Below, piece by piece: positions 47,340 to 59,239 of a DNA stretch of 64,000 nt. Each line of letters begins with the position of its first letter. Position 1 is the first letter of the stretch. The stretch comes from Carex sylvatica (taxonomy: Eukaryota > Streptophyta > Magnoliopsida > Poales > Cyperaceae). The notes below the pieces were generated by a model. It had not been told where the DNA came from, made no database searches, and worked only from the letters and a program-made list of their open reading frames with translations. Where the stretch lies: NCBI GenBank assembly GCA_964058845.1, contig CAXKVR010000149.1, positions 1 to 64,000 of the forward strand, in the 5' to 3' direction. The position numbers and the translations under genes are program-made.

Positions 47340-50257
47340 AATCTATTCCAAGGCTGCCCAATTCACACCATCATCTTCATTCGGTTCTACGTTAGACATT
47401 GGACTTTGGTGGCTGCCATTGCCACCATCCCGAGGTGAAATCTGGGGGGTTTCTTCTGCCAAGGACAGCAGCAGGTCCACTGCTTGAGCAGTGTCCAAGC
47501 TGCTTGTGCCCTCCTCCTGAATCTGATCTGGGAGGTTCTTAACATCATATGGCAGTATTAGACTCAATTTAAGTAAAGAGTTTTTAGGTATAGAATTACA
47601 CCAAAGGTGAGCTAAGGAAATAATTTTAGTACCAATTGACTTAATAGAAAGGGGAGAAGAATTATTAAAGCAAACCCTATTTCTCTCTAACCAGATTGTT
47701 TAGAGAACAGAGGCCAGCAAGAGAACTACAGTATTCCTGTCTTTCAATGGTATACAAGCATCAATTAACCAAAGATCTTCTAGGCTAACCCCAGTAAAAG
47801 TGAAATGGTTATAAGATGCAATCCAGTTTTAAATAGAACTGATATATGAACAACCTACAAATAAATGGTCTGCATCCTCAGTTGCAGAACAAATTGCACA
47901 AATTACTTCACCTGGCCACCCTTTTTCCCTCAAATTTACTTTGGTAAGAAGTTTGTCTCTTTTCAAAAGCCATAAGAACACCTTTATTTTCAAAGGTATA
48001 TGGGAGTGCCATATATGTTTGTATTCAGAGTTTGGAAATCCACCAAATTCTAACCATTTGTAAAATGAATTAACTGTAAACATATCATTTTGAGACCATC
48101 TCTAAATTAACCTATCTTCTATATTAGAAGAAAGGGTAAAGTGTTGGAATAAGTGTTTGTTCGCACAAAAGTGTATCACAAAGTTTCAGTACAGCAAGCT
48201 GTACCTTTTAAACATTGAATTAACTTCCGATTAAGATTGCAAGTGCACAATCCTATCGTATAGTAAAATCAGGTATCGATCCAAAGAACGGTTCAAATCT
48301 AAACTGGACTCTACTTAAATTAATTAAGTACTAGAAGTTGAAAAATATTGATTTGGTTTATTTAATTTTCTAAATTCAATATCAATAATTAAAATGACAG
48401 AAAGTAAAGATTGATTTTTATCAATTATAAAAAGGCGTTTCCAGGGTTTCTGATTCCATCTTCAACTCTGCCTCTCAATACCAAATGCGCCCCGCGTACT
48501 CTCATACGTGGCCCGCGTGGCCCTCGAGTTGATACAGCAGCTGTCTGTTTTTGCATTGTTTCTTTGTGTAAGGTTCTACTGACCGTACTTAATGTTCTTA
48601 AACCTCAACTCTCGTTTGTTGGCTTAATAAACTTGGTAATGAAATTACACTTTTTAAACCTCAACTCTCATTTATTGGCTTAATAAACCTAAGTTATTTG
48701 TTTGATTTACTAAAGGTATCCATCATCTCTCGATAAATAGAAAGTTCATCTCTCGGCTACTATTTGGTCTTGCCTCTCGGTTCAAAAACCTACCCCATAT
48801 ACTTAGTCTGGTTGAGAGAAACATCAAGGCCAAAGTACAAGAAATATGCTATAGATCATCTAACAGTAAACCAAGAATAATTCAAGCAATTTCAACTAAT
48901 CAATTAAATTAATACTCAAACAAGCAAACACAAACATTAACGCAGATTCAAATAACATGCATATAAAACAGAATATCCGACTACATCATTACCCTAGAAA
49001 CTTAAAGATCTAGTCTAATATGATCAAAAAAGCAAATAAAAGAAATAGAGATAAGAAAGTTCAAAGAAATGATAAAACTCCAAGAAATCAAGCTCCAAGC
49101 CGAGCCTCCTCTTTGCAAGCCCTCAAAACAAAGTGGAAAAAAAATTGTGGTATCTCAGAGATGGCCTCTCCAAAAAGGAGATCCCAAAGGAAAGATATCA
49201 TTCCTCCTGCTGCCTCCCTCTCATTTATAGCTATTTTGTGACTTGGAGAGCAAGCAACCAAGGATGGAAGGTGAATCAATCAAGATCTCATGAGATATGA
49301 CAATAAATTTCAGCTGATGTCTTTCTAAAAAGAGTTCTGCAACTTGCACATTACAAATTCTGACTTATAATCTTTATAAAATTGTAGATCTCATTGTCCT
49401 CTTTTCAGCAAACTTTTATTTGTCTAAAACAGAGTTCGTATGGCCAAGATATGACAAAAATACAAAAAGATGTCAAAAGCTAGAATTTCCATATTTGCTC
49501 TGTCTGCTTTCTGTGCGGCCTGTGTGGAGTCTGCACGGTCCGTGTCCTGCCTGTTTCTGCTTGAACCAAACTTTAAATCGGCATAACTCATTATCCGTAA
49601 CTCCATTTTTAGTGTTCTACCACTTTTCAGAAATCTTGCGAGAAGATCTATAATTTGCTCTATTTTCTAAAATTTAAATAAACTTTGGCAGTAACTTGAT
49701 TCTTGATATATTCTAAATTAATTAAACTAAATTAAACTAAATTAAAATAAATGCATGAAAATTGGCCAAGTTATTCATATGAAACCCTAGAAAAAAGTAT
49801 ACATAATTTATGCTCATCAGTGTTGTAAAGTAACCCATTCTTCTATATAAACACCAGTTAGCTGTCTTCTGAAAGATAAAGACAGATGAGGAGGCAAGAG
49901 CCTTTGCAATAGATATGAATTTGTCAGAGACAATAGAAAATAGATTTGGAAATAGGTGTTGTAAAGCATGCTCAGAATGCCATCTATCTAACCAAAAGGC
50001 AGTAGTAAGGCCATTGCCTATTTCTTTATTCAGGCCTAAATTAATAAACATATAATCTTTTAAAATTGAATTCAAAAAAGGTGAACAAATGGAAGGAGAA
50101 GTCATTCTACCATACTTAACAAAATATCATTCCATCTACCTTTGACTAAATTATCATTAAATCTAATCCATCATTTAGCAAGAAGAGATTGATTCATCAA
50201 TTTTAGATCAAGAATACCTAAGCCTCCCTGTTCTTACTTTTACACACTATTTTCCAT
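47340..50257 (-). pseudogene. Degenerate L1-type LINE, split by a solo LTR
   Basis: Upstream half (49820-50257): VAWKIVCKSKNREA, GLGILDLKLMNQSLLAKWW and FWLDRWHSEHALQHLF. Downstream half (47340-48157): FYKWLEFGG, WHSHIPLKIKVFLWLLKRDK and CAICSATEDADHLFVGCSY, the zinc-binding reverse transcriptase domain (zf-RVT), then WTIWLERNRVCFNN and an acidic tail to a stop at 47343. Across the inserted LTR the frame reads on smoothly as VTLQH|LFQHFTLSS. Several in-frame stops (TAG where Trp is expected) and the missing catalytic RT core make it dead. The left end abuts the hAT insertion. Confidence 0.82.
48158..49819 (-). mobile_element. Solo LTR (family 1) inside the LINE
   Basis: On the minus strand it begins TGATGAGCATAAATTATG and ends GTGCGAACA, bounded by a perfect 5 bp duplication GTGTT on the plus strand (48153-48157 and 49820-49824). 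It contains the palindromic ggtacagcttgctgtac phrase near its end and the cttttcagaaatcttgcgag phrase near its start. No coding capacity; 1662 bp. It shares structure with the LTRs at 55337 and 56321. Confidence 0.85.
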
Positions 50258-52885
50258 GCGACTAATGTACCTGGTCCAATTCACCATGTTTACCACCAGC
50301 TTTCAAGAAGAACTCGGGCGGACCAGGTACATTGCATACTTTCTTTTATTTATGTCATCATAATTATAAATTATATCTAACATTACAACTATAAATTTAT
50401 CAGCCGTACTACTTGTACCGGTCCTCTTATTTTTTACTGAATTGTGGAGCACCACAATCCTGATCACTGTATGCGACAATTTGGAAAATGGTAAGAGATC
50501 ACGCCACCGTCTCCCCTGAATAAGCATGATCACCAAGAGCTGCACAAGTAATTTTCTTAGCCTTTCTGTGGTTTATTTATTTTAATATACTTATTTACTT
50601 ATTTATTTTACTAATATTATAAACAGGTTGAAATGGGGCTTAAAGATGAATGCTGTTACGTTACAAAAATTTTACAATTTATTTTCAAGAGATTTAAAAG
50701 CAAGAATCGAAAATCGTGCTAATAAAATAGCAGTTTAAACCTTAATTAAGGTTTTTCTAAATAATTAAATCAAGTGTGAATCGAAACCGCGTTGAAATTT
50801 CTAGTTTTTGGAACCTTATAGGCTCAGTGCATTCGCACTGGAGGTGAGTGCGGATGGATGATCCGCACTGCCTCCAGCTAATTTTTTGAAATTTGACTAA
50901 GTCTTGAGTGCGGGTGCCTTAACCCACACTGAATTTAAATGCATACGTATTAGGCTTGGACTTTTCTTGATTCAGTGCCATTTTTCTGAAAAATTTGACT
51001 AAATACTGAGAGTGTCCGCACTCAGGAATTTCCTGTGATTTTTATGAAGTCCTAAAATTTGTCCAAGTGATGAGTGCAGGTGATTGACCCGCGCTGAAAA
51101 TGAGTGCGTCCACACTAGAGTATTTTGCTGTGTTTCTTTGCCATTTGAATTCTGACAAGGGCTGAGTGCGGGTGGCCGACCTGCACTGAAAACGAGTGCG
51201 TCCACACTAAGAGAGATTTTTAATCAAAACTCAGATTTTTTTTCTTTTCCTTTCTCTCTTTCTCCTCCATCCCTTCCCCTCTGTCTTGTGTGTTCCGCCA
51301 AAAGAAGAAGAAAACGAGAGAGAGAGCTCTCTCTCCCTCTCAAGCCACCAAAAGTCCCGGGAAATCGAAGGTAGAAGCGAGAAGCCGGCTATAGATCTCT
51401 TCTAACTCGCCTATTGGTACTCATTTCTCTTTTCTTCTCTTCTCTCAAAAACTTGAAATTTTTTCATTGTTGCGGTTCTTGTTTAAACCCAAAATTTGTG
51501 CACCCATTTTGAGTAATCGCTTTCCTTTGAGCTTCCTTGTTGGTTATTTGTCGATTCTTTTCTCGATTTCATATCAATTTTGGATTTTTCAGTTTTAGAG
51601 TTTTCGGTACCCAATTTCAAAATTGGAAAAATATGGTTGATCAATTAGGCTAACCCGACCAAATAGACGTGTAATCGGTAAACCTCTCCATTGTCCTTGA
51701 CATCTAGCGATTTATTTGAATTTTGACCAAATTAGGATTTAAATTAATCGGAAAATTGAATTGATACGAGAACCAAAGTAGTGCGACGGTAAATTGGTAC
51801 ACCTACGAATGATCCGAATTGGAATTTTGTATGATTTATAGGACCAAATTGTAAATTGTGTAAAAGTATATGGATTTGGTTAGAAAATGTATAAAACACC
51901 AAAATAATTTAAGGAAACATCTCGATCGTCGAACAAAGATTTGAATCAAGGGTATATGTTAATATAGGTGTACGCTCGATTGAGCAAGATTTCGTGGGAC
52001 CTTTCGAGACGTCCGAACCATAAGTGCGCTATACGCTCTTCGAAATCCAGGTGCGGGGTTCTTGGACTTATTTGATGTTTTATTTTCATAAATTAGATTA
52101 TTTCTCGATTGTCATGTTGAATGCTTGATTTGTTGCATAATTGTTGGAATTCATGTGATATAGTTGATTAGCATATCCGTCTGGTTTCCGAATTAAATTG
52201 TTATTCTGTGATCTAATTACGGTTGAAAGTCACCACAATTGTCGATTTTGAAAATTTTTTGTGAATGAATTGGTGAAGTTGAGCTGTATAGCTGACTTTG
52301 ACCCGGTGAACGAAATTGCAAAGTTGAGCTGTATAGATGACTTTGATCCCAGGATCCTTCTATCGCATTAGGTGAACGACCCTCATGTTTTCCAGTACCG
52401 GTTGGGACGAGGGGTGAGTGACTATATATATATATATATTTATATGTTGATTGTGATTGTGATTTTTGGGTGACTTGTGTGTAACGTCTGTGGCTCAAGA
52501 GTATTATCCTACGTGATAATGCATCTGGAAGGTCAATTGAATATTGCGATATCTTGAGTTCCGAAGTGAATTTTTATTATATGATTTCAAACCAGACCTT
52601 AGAAAATGGTTAAGCCAAAGCACTGCATATGGGTGTCAGACAAAGGGTCCAGATAGGTGGTACGTCTGTAGGTGTCAGTAACCCTACAAACGAGGGTCAG
52701 ATTAAAAGGGTAGATTAAAAGGGTCCAGCTCGGTGGAACATCTGTAGGTGCTGCCAGCCTTGTTAAAATGAGTTAAGCCTATTATGTTCTCGTTCGAACT
52801 TCACTTTGAAAATTCCATTAGTTGAAATTCATTTGATTATCTGTTGTCAAGCATATGCATTTATATATATATATATATATATATA

Positions 52886-53298
52886 GAGTAAGTCTACCAT
52901 ACATTGCAATGCATAGGCACCTCTATGCATTGGACTATAAATCACCATATTCAAAGTCCAAATGACCGATCCAAACCGTTCATCTTGTTCTCCATATTAA
53001 TATGTGCTTGGAGATCAAATTTTACATTTTTTGGAATTTGTTTACTATTTATTAAGCCACATTGAAAATTGCTGATCCAACGGTTACAGTAAAATCAAAA
53101 GGCACCGTTGGATCAGTAATTTTCAAAGTGACTTAATAAATAGTAAAAAAATTCCAAAAATTATAAAATTTGGTCACCAAGCACATATTAATATGGAGAA
53201 CAAGATGAACGGTTTGGATCGGTCATTTGGACTTTTAATCCGTGATTTATAGTCCAATGCATAGAGGTGCCTATGCATTGCAATGTATGGTAGACTTA

Positions 53299-53301
<3 letters not shown>
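52886..53301. mobile_element. Hairpin MITE inserted in a (TA)n tract
   Basis: 416 bp made almost wholly of two inverted arms: GAGTAAGTCTACCATACATT at the left and its exact complement at the right, with similarity running to a small central loop near 53090. TA repeats flank both sides (52862-52885 and 53302-53343), so the target duplication cannot be sized. Arms are very alike, implying recent insertion. Probably the same Mutator-type group as the other MITEs (shared GAG start and ggagatcaaattt phrase). Confidence 0.85.

Positions 53302-53343
<42 letters not shown>
53302..53343. repeat. (TA)n microsatellite
   Basis: About 21 TA units directly flanking the MITE. The matching shorter tract is at 52862-52885. 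Confidence 0.9.
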
Positions 53344-53347
<4 letters not shown>

Positions 53348-56271
53348 GGTAGAATTGTGAAAGTGATTTCGTATGGATTTATTTTGTGAAAATAGAGTCT
53401 GATTGCAAGTCCAATAACCTGAGTGTGGCAAATTCGCACTGAGAATGAAATTCTCACCCCCACCCTTTTGGGTACTTTTTACAGGTTTTGGTGTGACTGG
53501 GTCTGGGTCTGAGGAGACACGTGAGTATTAGGCCCCCGGTATATGTCACATTTACCATAGTCGTTATCTTTGTTATTTGACTAGAGATGTATATAGTTAT
53601 ATGTACTGATTTTGTTGTATAGCTTTCTATGTCACACCTGACGGTTGGTATCCGTAGGAGATACCTTTGATTGTTATACTTGTACCAGTCTCGTGTATTT
53701 GGATTATTATATATATATGACTTGTTATATATATATTATCGTGTATTTCTGAGTGTATGTTGAACTGCCTTGTAAGTATACACGGAGTTGTATGCTTACG
53801 ACGGAGGACTGTTGCGACCCGTGGCCCCGGGGTGTGACAAATGCGAACTGGGCGAAAGTGCACCGCTGACATGTGATCCATGCGACACAATATGCACAGC
53901 ATGTGTACGAAGTAGCTCATCCGTTTGATGTAAATGACCTTATAACATATCAAATATGGTACCAGAAGAATTGCATGGCATCTGTCTACTTGTTTGGCCA
54001 TCACGTGGAGCGGATGGATTGTAATGTTTCGGTTCCAAGAGACGACCACTCGAAGTCTGGATACATTCCTAACGGATCGACATTTGTTCAAAATGTAAAC
54101 ATTTCTAACTCTAGAATTTATAAATCATTTATTATATATCATTTCTTATATTCTGATTATGTGTATAGGGATTACGTGGGATGAGAGAGTTGGCACACGG
54201 CACACGAATATTTTTCACCAAGGGTCTCCGTACAATTGGAAAGGCCAAAATGAGACTATGTCTGTGCGCTTGCCATGATGGAGGAGGCGGGAGTTCCACG
54301 TAATTGGAAAGAGTTTTCATCTAGTGAGAGTGCATTGCTGGGAACGGAGCCATTCCCAGCGGCACTTGTATTTGAAGGCCCAGATCTAGTAGCGGGCTAG
54401 TTATATGATGGCTCATAATGGAGGAATTATATCTAGTCAGGAGAGTTCGCAGTAAATACTCCACCAGCACATGCAGACGCCGGACAGGTATGAATTCAAA
54501 TTACAAGCTGGTTTCAAATTTAGTTTATAGTTAAGAAAAACTATTTATGAATTGAAGGCGCTGGGGTACGAGATACCGCTATCGCAGACACTGGGGTACA
54601 ATATACCATAATCACAAGCTCAGGGGTACGAGATACCGTAGGGGTGTGAATGGCTGTCTGGAATACTCGGCACTAAAGCCGGACAGGTATGTAGTACTTT
54701 AATTGAAGTAATTTTCTTTTTTAATATACAATGAACTAAATTAAAAATATATATCTGAAATGCAAATGTCTCAGGATCAGGTGGGTTATCGTTATTATCT
54801 AGGTATGTCTCAGGATCAAGCGAATCAGGTGGAGCACATAAGGTTTGACCAAGCCAGATAAGAATCACTGCAGCAGCAGTGGGAGGTTCCTTCGACTCCA
54901 TGTCGGGACATTGATATCAGTGATGAAGGGGTGTCTTCTTCTTATCCACCTCCTCAAGTGGATCCCACTGACGGATTGCGACGTTCACAGCGTGAGAGAA
55001 ATGACACTTCTCGCTTCTCGCATTCTCAATATCCGGACCACCATGTATATTAACAGCGTGGCCAGTAGGATTTATATATTTTATCTTGTCTAATGTGTTG
55101 TATATTTTGATATTTGCTTTACCTGTAGGACTACTCGTATATTTTGATATGATTTGCTTTATCTTTAGGTATTATTTGCTTATAATTGGTTCCGAAATAT
55201 CTTAACAATTTCATCGAAATCATCTCCTACAACTTAACAATTCCATCGATACCGTCTTCTATAACTAAAATAATTCAAATTATACAACATAATTTCCAAA
55301 TTCAAACTAAACTAAATTCAACAACAGACTGAACAATGATAAGCATAAATTATATACATATTCGATCTAGTTTTCATCATAAAATAACGCCAAATATCTT
55401 GTATTTTGAATATAAAGTGAATATAATACATCTAGAATCAAGTTACTGCATTTGTTTGATTTTAATTTGCAGGAAATGAAGAAAAATAAAGAAAAAATGA
55501 AGAAAAATGCCCAGTGCGGACGCATGGATTACGATATGACCGTAATGAGTACTTAGATGGATTTATGGACGCGCGCCAATTTAAAAAGGTATAATAAGCT
55601 ATTCATCAAAATCCGTACGGACGCACGGATATCGATGCAGCCGCACTCTGGTCGAACAGAAAAAGTCCGAGCCCAGTGCGTCCAGAAGCCAAAAATAGAG
55701 TATGAACTTAAAACGGCCACAACTTTTGACTCGTAACTCCGTTTTGGACATATGACCACTTTTCGGAAAGCCAACGAGAAGATCTATAACCTGAGAATAT
55801 AAAAAAAGAAACTTAGAGTAAGTGTGGACGCAGTGGACCCACAGACAGCCAGAAATACACGTTTTCAACACGATTTCTATTTTTAGCAAGTCAGGGACGC
55901 TTTTTGACAGCTAAACTTGGACAAGGCAGCCTGAGAAACAATCCAAAAATAGCACCCACTAACCCCACTCACCCCACAACTATGTCTCTTGATTGGGCAT
56001 AGTCCTTTGTTATAAAAGAGGGAGTTCTTTTCCATTCAAGGGGAGTGACACCACACACCTCACATCTCTCTCTCACATCTCACATCCAATTTTCCATTGA
56101 GATATAGCGATAAATCTGCAGCCATTCTAGGAGTTCCGGAAGCTTTTCAAGGAAGGAGAAGAAGGTTCAAGCAAGAAGAAGGCAAGATTGAGGTTCTTGA
56201 TTTAATAAAGGGTGTAACTATTTCTTTATTTCATTTCTTCTTATTTTTGCCAACTTTTGTAATGGATCTCT

Positions 56272-56306
56272 CCCTAAACCCTAAACCCTAAACCCTAAAC
56301 CCTAAA
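56272..56306. repeat. Interstitial telomere repeats (CCCTAAA)5
   Basis: Five perfect CCCTAAA units (Arabidopsis-type telomere sequence), directly attached to the primer-binding-site stub of the reversed LTR and to the target site on the other side. Confidence 0.95.
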
Positions 56307-57999
56307 CGGCGCCAAAAACTTGTTCACACAAAAGCGTATGGTACAAAGTTTCAGTACAGCGAGCTGTACCTTTTAACCTTTAATACACCTTCGGTTCAGA
56401 CTGCAAGTGCACAGTCCTATCGAGTAGTATATCGTCGGGTATCGATCACAGGGACGGTTCAAATCTAAACCGGACTCTACTTAAATCAGTTAAAGACTAG
56501 AAGTGAGAGATGGTTGGTTTTTGGTATTTAATTCCTAATCAGTTCAATAACAGTAATTAAATGAAAGACAGTAAATAAACTTGGTTTAAATCAATAATAA
56601 AAGGCGTTTCCAGGGTTTCAGACTTATCTCAGTTCTGCCTCTCAGTCCCTGACACGGACCGTGTAATTTCTTACACGGGTCGTATCAGCTTACACGGACC
56701 GTGTAGTTTCCTACACGGGTCGTATCAGCTTACACGGACCGTGTACTGTCGTACACGGGTCGTGTGGACTTCGAGTTAATGCACCAGTCACTGTTTCTTT
56801 ACGTGGTTCCTTTGTGTAGGGTTCAACTGACCAGACCTAATGTTTCTAAACCTCAACTGTCGTATGTTGGTTTATCGACTTGGTATGGAATCTGCAATAT
56901 CTGCCCTCTTTGGGCTCTAAACCTCAACTGTCGTATATTGGTTCGAGTTACCAAGTTACTTGTTTGGAATACTAAAGGTAACCTCTTATCCGTCGATAAG
57001 AGGAAATGTTCACCTTCCGGCTACTAGTTGGTTTCCCCTATCGGATCACTAATCCTACCTCATGTACTTAGTCTGGTTGCAAGATCAAATTGGACACAGT
57101 ACCTTATAGATGTGGCCTCATCTAGTGGTCAAACCAAATAATAATCAAGCAATTCAAACTAAGCAATTAAAATCAATCACAATCAAGTAAACACAAATTT
57201 CAACGTAAAAATCCAATAACTAGATGCAAAACAAAACATTCGATTACATCGTAACCCTAGAAACAAATAAAACTACTCAAGCATAGTGCTAAAACAGATA
57301 ACAAAGATAAAAGAATAAGAATTCATGCTAAAACCGAAGTACAAAGGAGATCCACAATAAAAACTCGCGTCTTTTGCTTCTCAACTTCGTCTCCAAGCAA
57401 TAGCCGTCAATCTCTAACCCTAGAATTGTCTCTCTGCTCCAGAATTCTTCTCTGGTGCAAGAAATCCCGTTTAAATAGACTTTAGCCGACTTTCCTTCCT
57501 TCAGATTTCTTTCCAGAACTCCAGATTTCTTTCTGGATTTGTCTGATACGACCCGTATCAAAATTGACACGGACCGTACAGAATTTCCAAAAATGCCAGA
57601 TTGTAGATATTCTCGCAAGCTTTCCGAAAAGTGGTCATACACTCAAAACGGAGCTACGAGTCAAAATCTATGACTGTTTTAAGTTCGGATGCTGAAATTT
57701 CTGTTCTGGTCTGGTCGAGGCTGATAAGACCCGTACAAGATGTTGTAAGACCCGTACAAGATGTTGTAAGACCCGTACAAGATGTTGTACAACCCGTACA
57801 AGATGTTGTCAGACCCGTGTCAGAACTTCTCAAATCCAGATTTCTTCTCGATTTCATCTGATTCCTGCAAAGTAAGAACAAACTTGTAGCAGTACCATAT
57901 TCTATAGATATTCAATGCAATATGACTGATTTAATGATTTTAAACACATATTTTGGTACAAAATATAGGTCAGAAAGTAGATACGTTTGCGAGATATCA
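56274..57999 (-). mobile_element. Reversed LTR with primer-binding-site stub, nested
   Basis: On the minus strand it begins TGATATCTCGCAAACG (57999) and ends GTGTGAACA (56321). It is followed by AGTTTTTGGCGCCG, which resembles the start of a TGGCGCC-type primer binding site, and then TTTAGGG repeats. The flanks carry GATCTCTCC on both sides (56265-56273 and 58000-58008). Arrays inside: three ~40 bp units with acacggaccgtgta / tacacgggtcgtat (56652-56765) and five 21 bp units with gacccgtacaagatgttgta (57727-57831). Confidence 0.75.
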
Positions 58000-59239
58000 G
58001 ATCTCTCCAAAAGAGAGTAGATCTCTTTCTAGGGGTTTAGGTCAATGCATGAACTTGTTTAATTGTATCTTATTCGGTTATTTGTTTTTATTATGATTGT
58101 TTTATGTGATTTGATGCTAATTTCTGAGATTTATAATTTGTGTTAACTATATAATTAGTACTTAAAATTGATGTAGTTCCGCTTTGGATTCGAAAGAACC
58201 AAAGAAGTTAGGACGAGAGGAGAGTACCAATTATGAACACAAATACCTTAGGTTTTGATTAAGGTCTAACCAACTGCGAAATCAAACCGGAACTACAGAA
58301 ATTAGGGTTAGGGACTTGGTGAAGGACGTAACTGTGAAGTCATACCCTTATTAGGACATCTCAAATTGAATCGAATATTGGTATGAAGGACGTAACTGTG
58401 AAGTATCAATATTTGAGGAGAGGAGAGACTAACAAGAGCTTATGGTCTAGGTAGCTAGGGTGAAGGACGTAACTGTGAAGTCCGAATTGCTTAGGCACAT
58501 TATTAATTCACGAAAATGACCCTTAATGACATATTAGGTTAGAAACTTCATCAAATCATACATGAATTTAAATAAATACCAAATAGATAGAATTAACAAG
58601 GGATTGTAGACCGAATACCCCTAGATCTCCTTAAACTTGAAAGCAAACCAATCTTTATTTCCTTTATTTTATTTACATCTATTGTTTACAATTTTTCTCG
58701 GGTATTGAACCCAATTTAGGATTACTTAAACAAACCCCCCTTATTATATTTTATTGCACTTACTTCTTTTTATTATTTTCTGAAATTAGTTGATTAAGTC
58801 TAAACCTAGTAATTGTCCATATTTTCTGTGGATCGATACCTGATAATATACTACACGGTAGGATTGTATACTTGCAATCTGAACTGAAAGTGTATTTAAG
58901 ATTAAAAGGTACAGTTTGCTGTACTTAAACTTTGTACTATACATTTCTGGTGCAACAAACAACATACTACTTACAATGAGCCTTGAACGTACATTGAACA
59001 AAGTTATAAGTTACAATAGACGATATGCTAGCCTTACTCCGAGTTTGATAAATTTGGATCAGTTACAACATATGACATGCTAGCCTTACTCCGAGCCTTA
59101 GTCTTAGCTGTAGTCTTAGTCTTAGGCGTCTCTAGATTAACCCTTTTTTTAAATCATAATTGTAGAGATTATCTACAAAATCATCATCAGATATTTCGTA
59201 TCGATTCTATAAACCATAGCCGTAGGGGTTATCTACATA

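Larger units (their letters stand above)
50654..53839 (+). mobile_element. Large solo LTR (Ty3-type, probably chromovirus)
   Basis: It starts TGTTACGTTACAAAA, ends GGGGTGTGACA, and is bounded by the 5 bp duplication AATGC (50649-50653 and 53840-53844). About 3.2 kb including a nested MITE and TA tracts. U3 near 50830-51210 holds five paired gagtgcggrtg..cgcactg motifs; a CT-rich leader region and ggtgcggggttcttggactt follow. Bases flanking the insertion rejoin as one PMD exon. The Tekay/Del-like assignment is inference from LTR style. Confidence 0.85.
50292..55049 (+). pseudogene. Second PMD gene, middle-to-C-terminal half (broken)
   Basis: The plus strand reads RTRYIAYFLLFMSS at 50310, then YYLYRSS and IVEHHNPDHCMRQFG (50445-50495) after a frame slip. 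The next exon starts at 50631 (LKWGLKMNANWAKVH) and is interrupted at 50653 by a 3.2 kb solo LTR, resuming at 53840 through HPFDVNDLITYQIWYQKN and ASVYLFGHHVERMD to a donor at 54094. Another exon opens at 54170 (LRGMRELAHGTRIFF), and a C-terminal-like exon near 54885-55049 has STPCRDIDISDEG and RRSQRERNDTSRFSHSQ. These match exons 4-8 of the MULE PMD gene in order. Several stops and frameshifts show it is dead. The N-terminal half is in the opposite orientation at 59240-60476. Confidence 0.75.
55337..58957 (+). mobile_element. Solo LTR (family 1) with a nested LTR
   Basis: It begins TGATAAGCATAAATTATATA and ends TTTCTGGTGCAACA, flanked by the 5 bp duplication AACAA (55332-55336 and 58958-58962). 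The inserted DNA at 56274-57999 divides it. A TATA-like ttataaaagagg at ~56010 precedes a likely transcription start. Near the 3' end is the palindromic ggtacagtttgctgtac. Own length is about 1.9 kb, with no coding region. Confidence 0.85.

Noticed and set aside
56097..56291. Short plus-strand frame ending in the telomere repeats
   Set aside because: It is the untranslated leader of an LTR; the terminal residues come only from CCCTAAA units.
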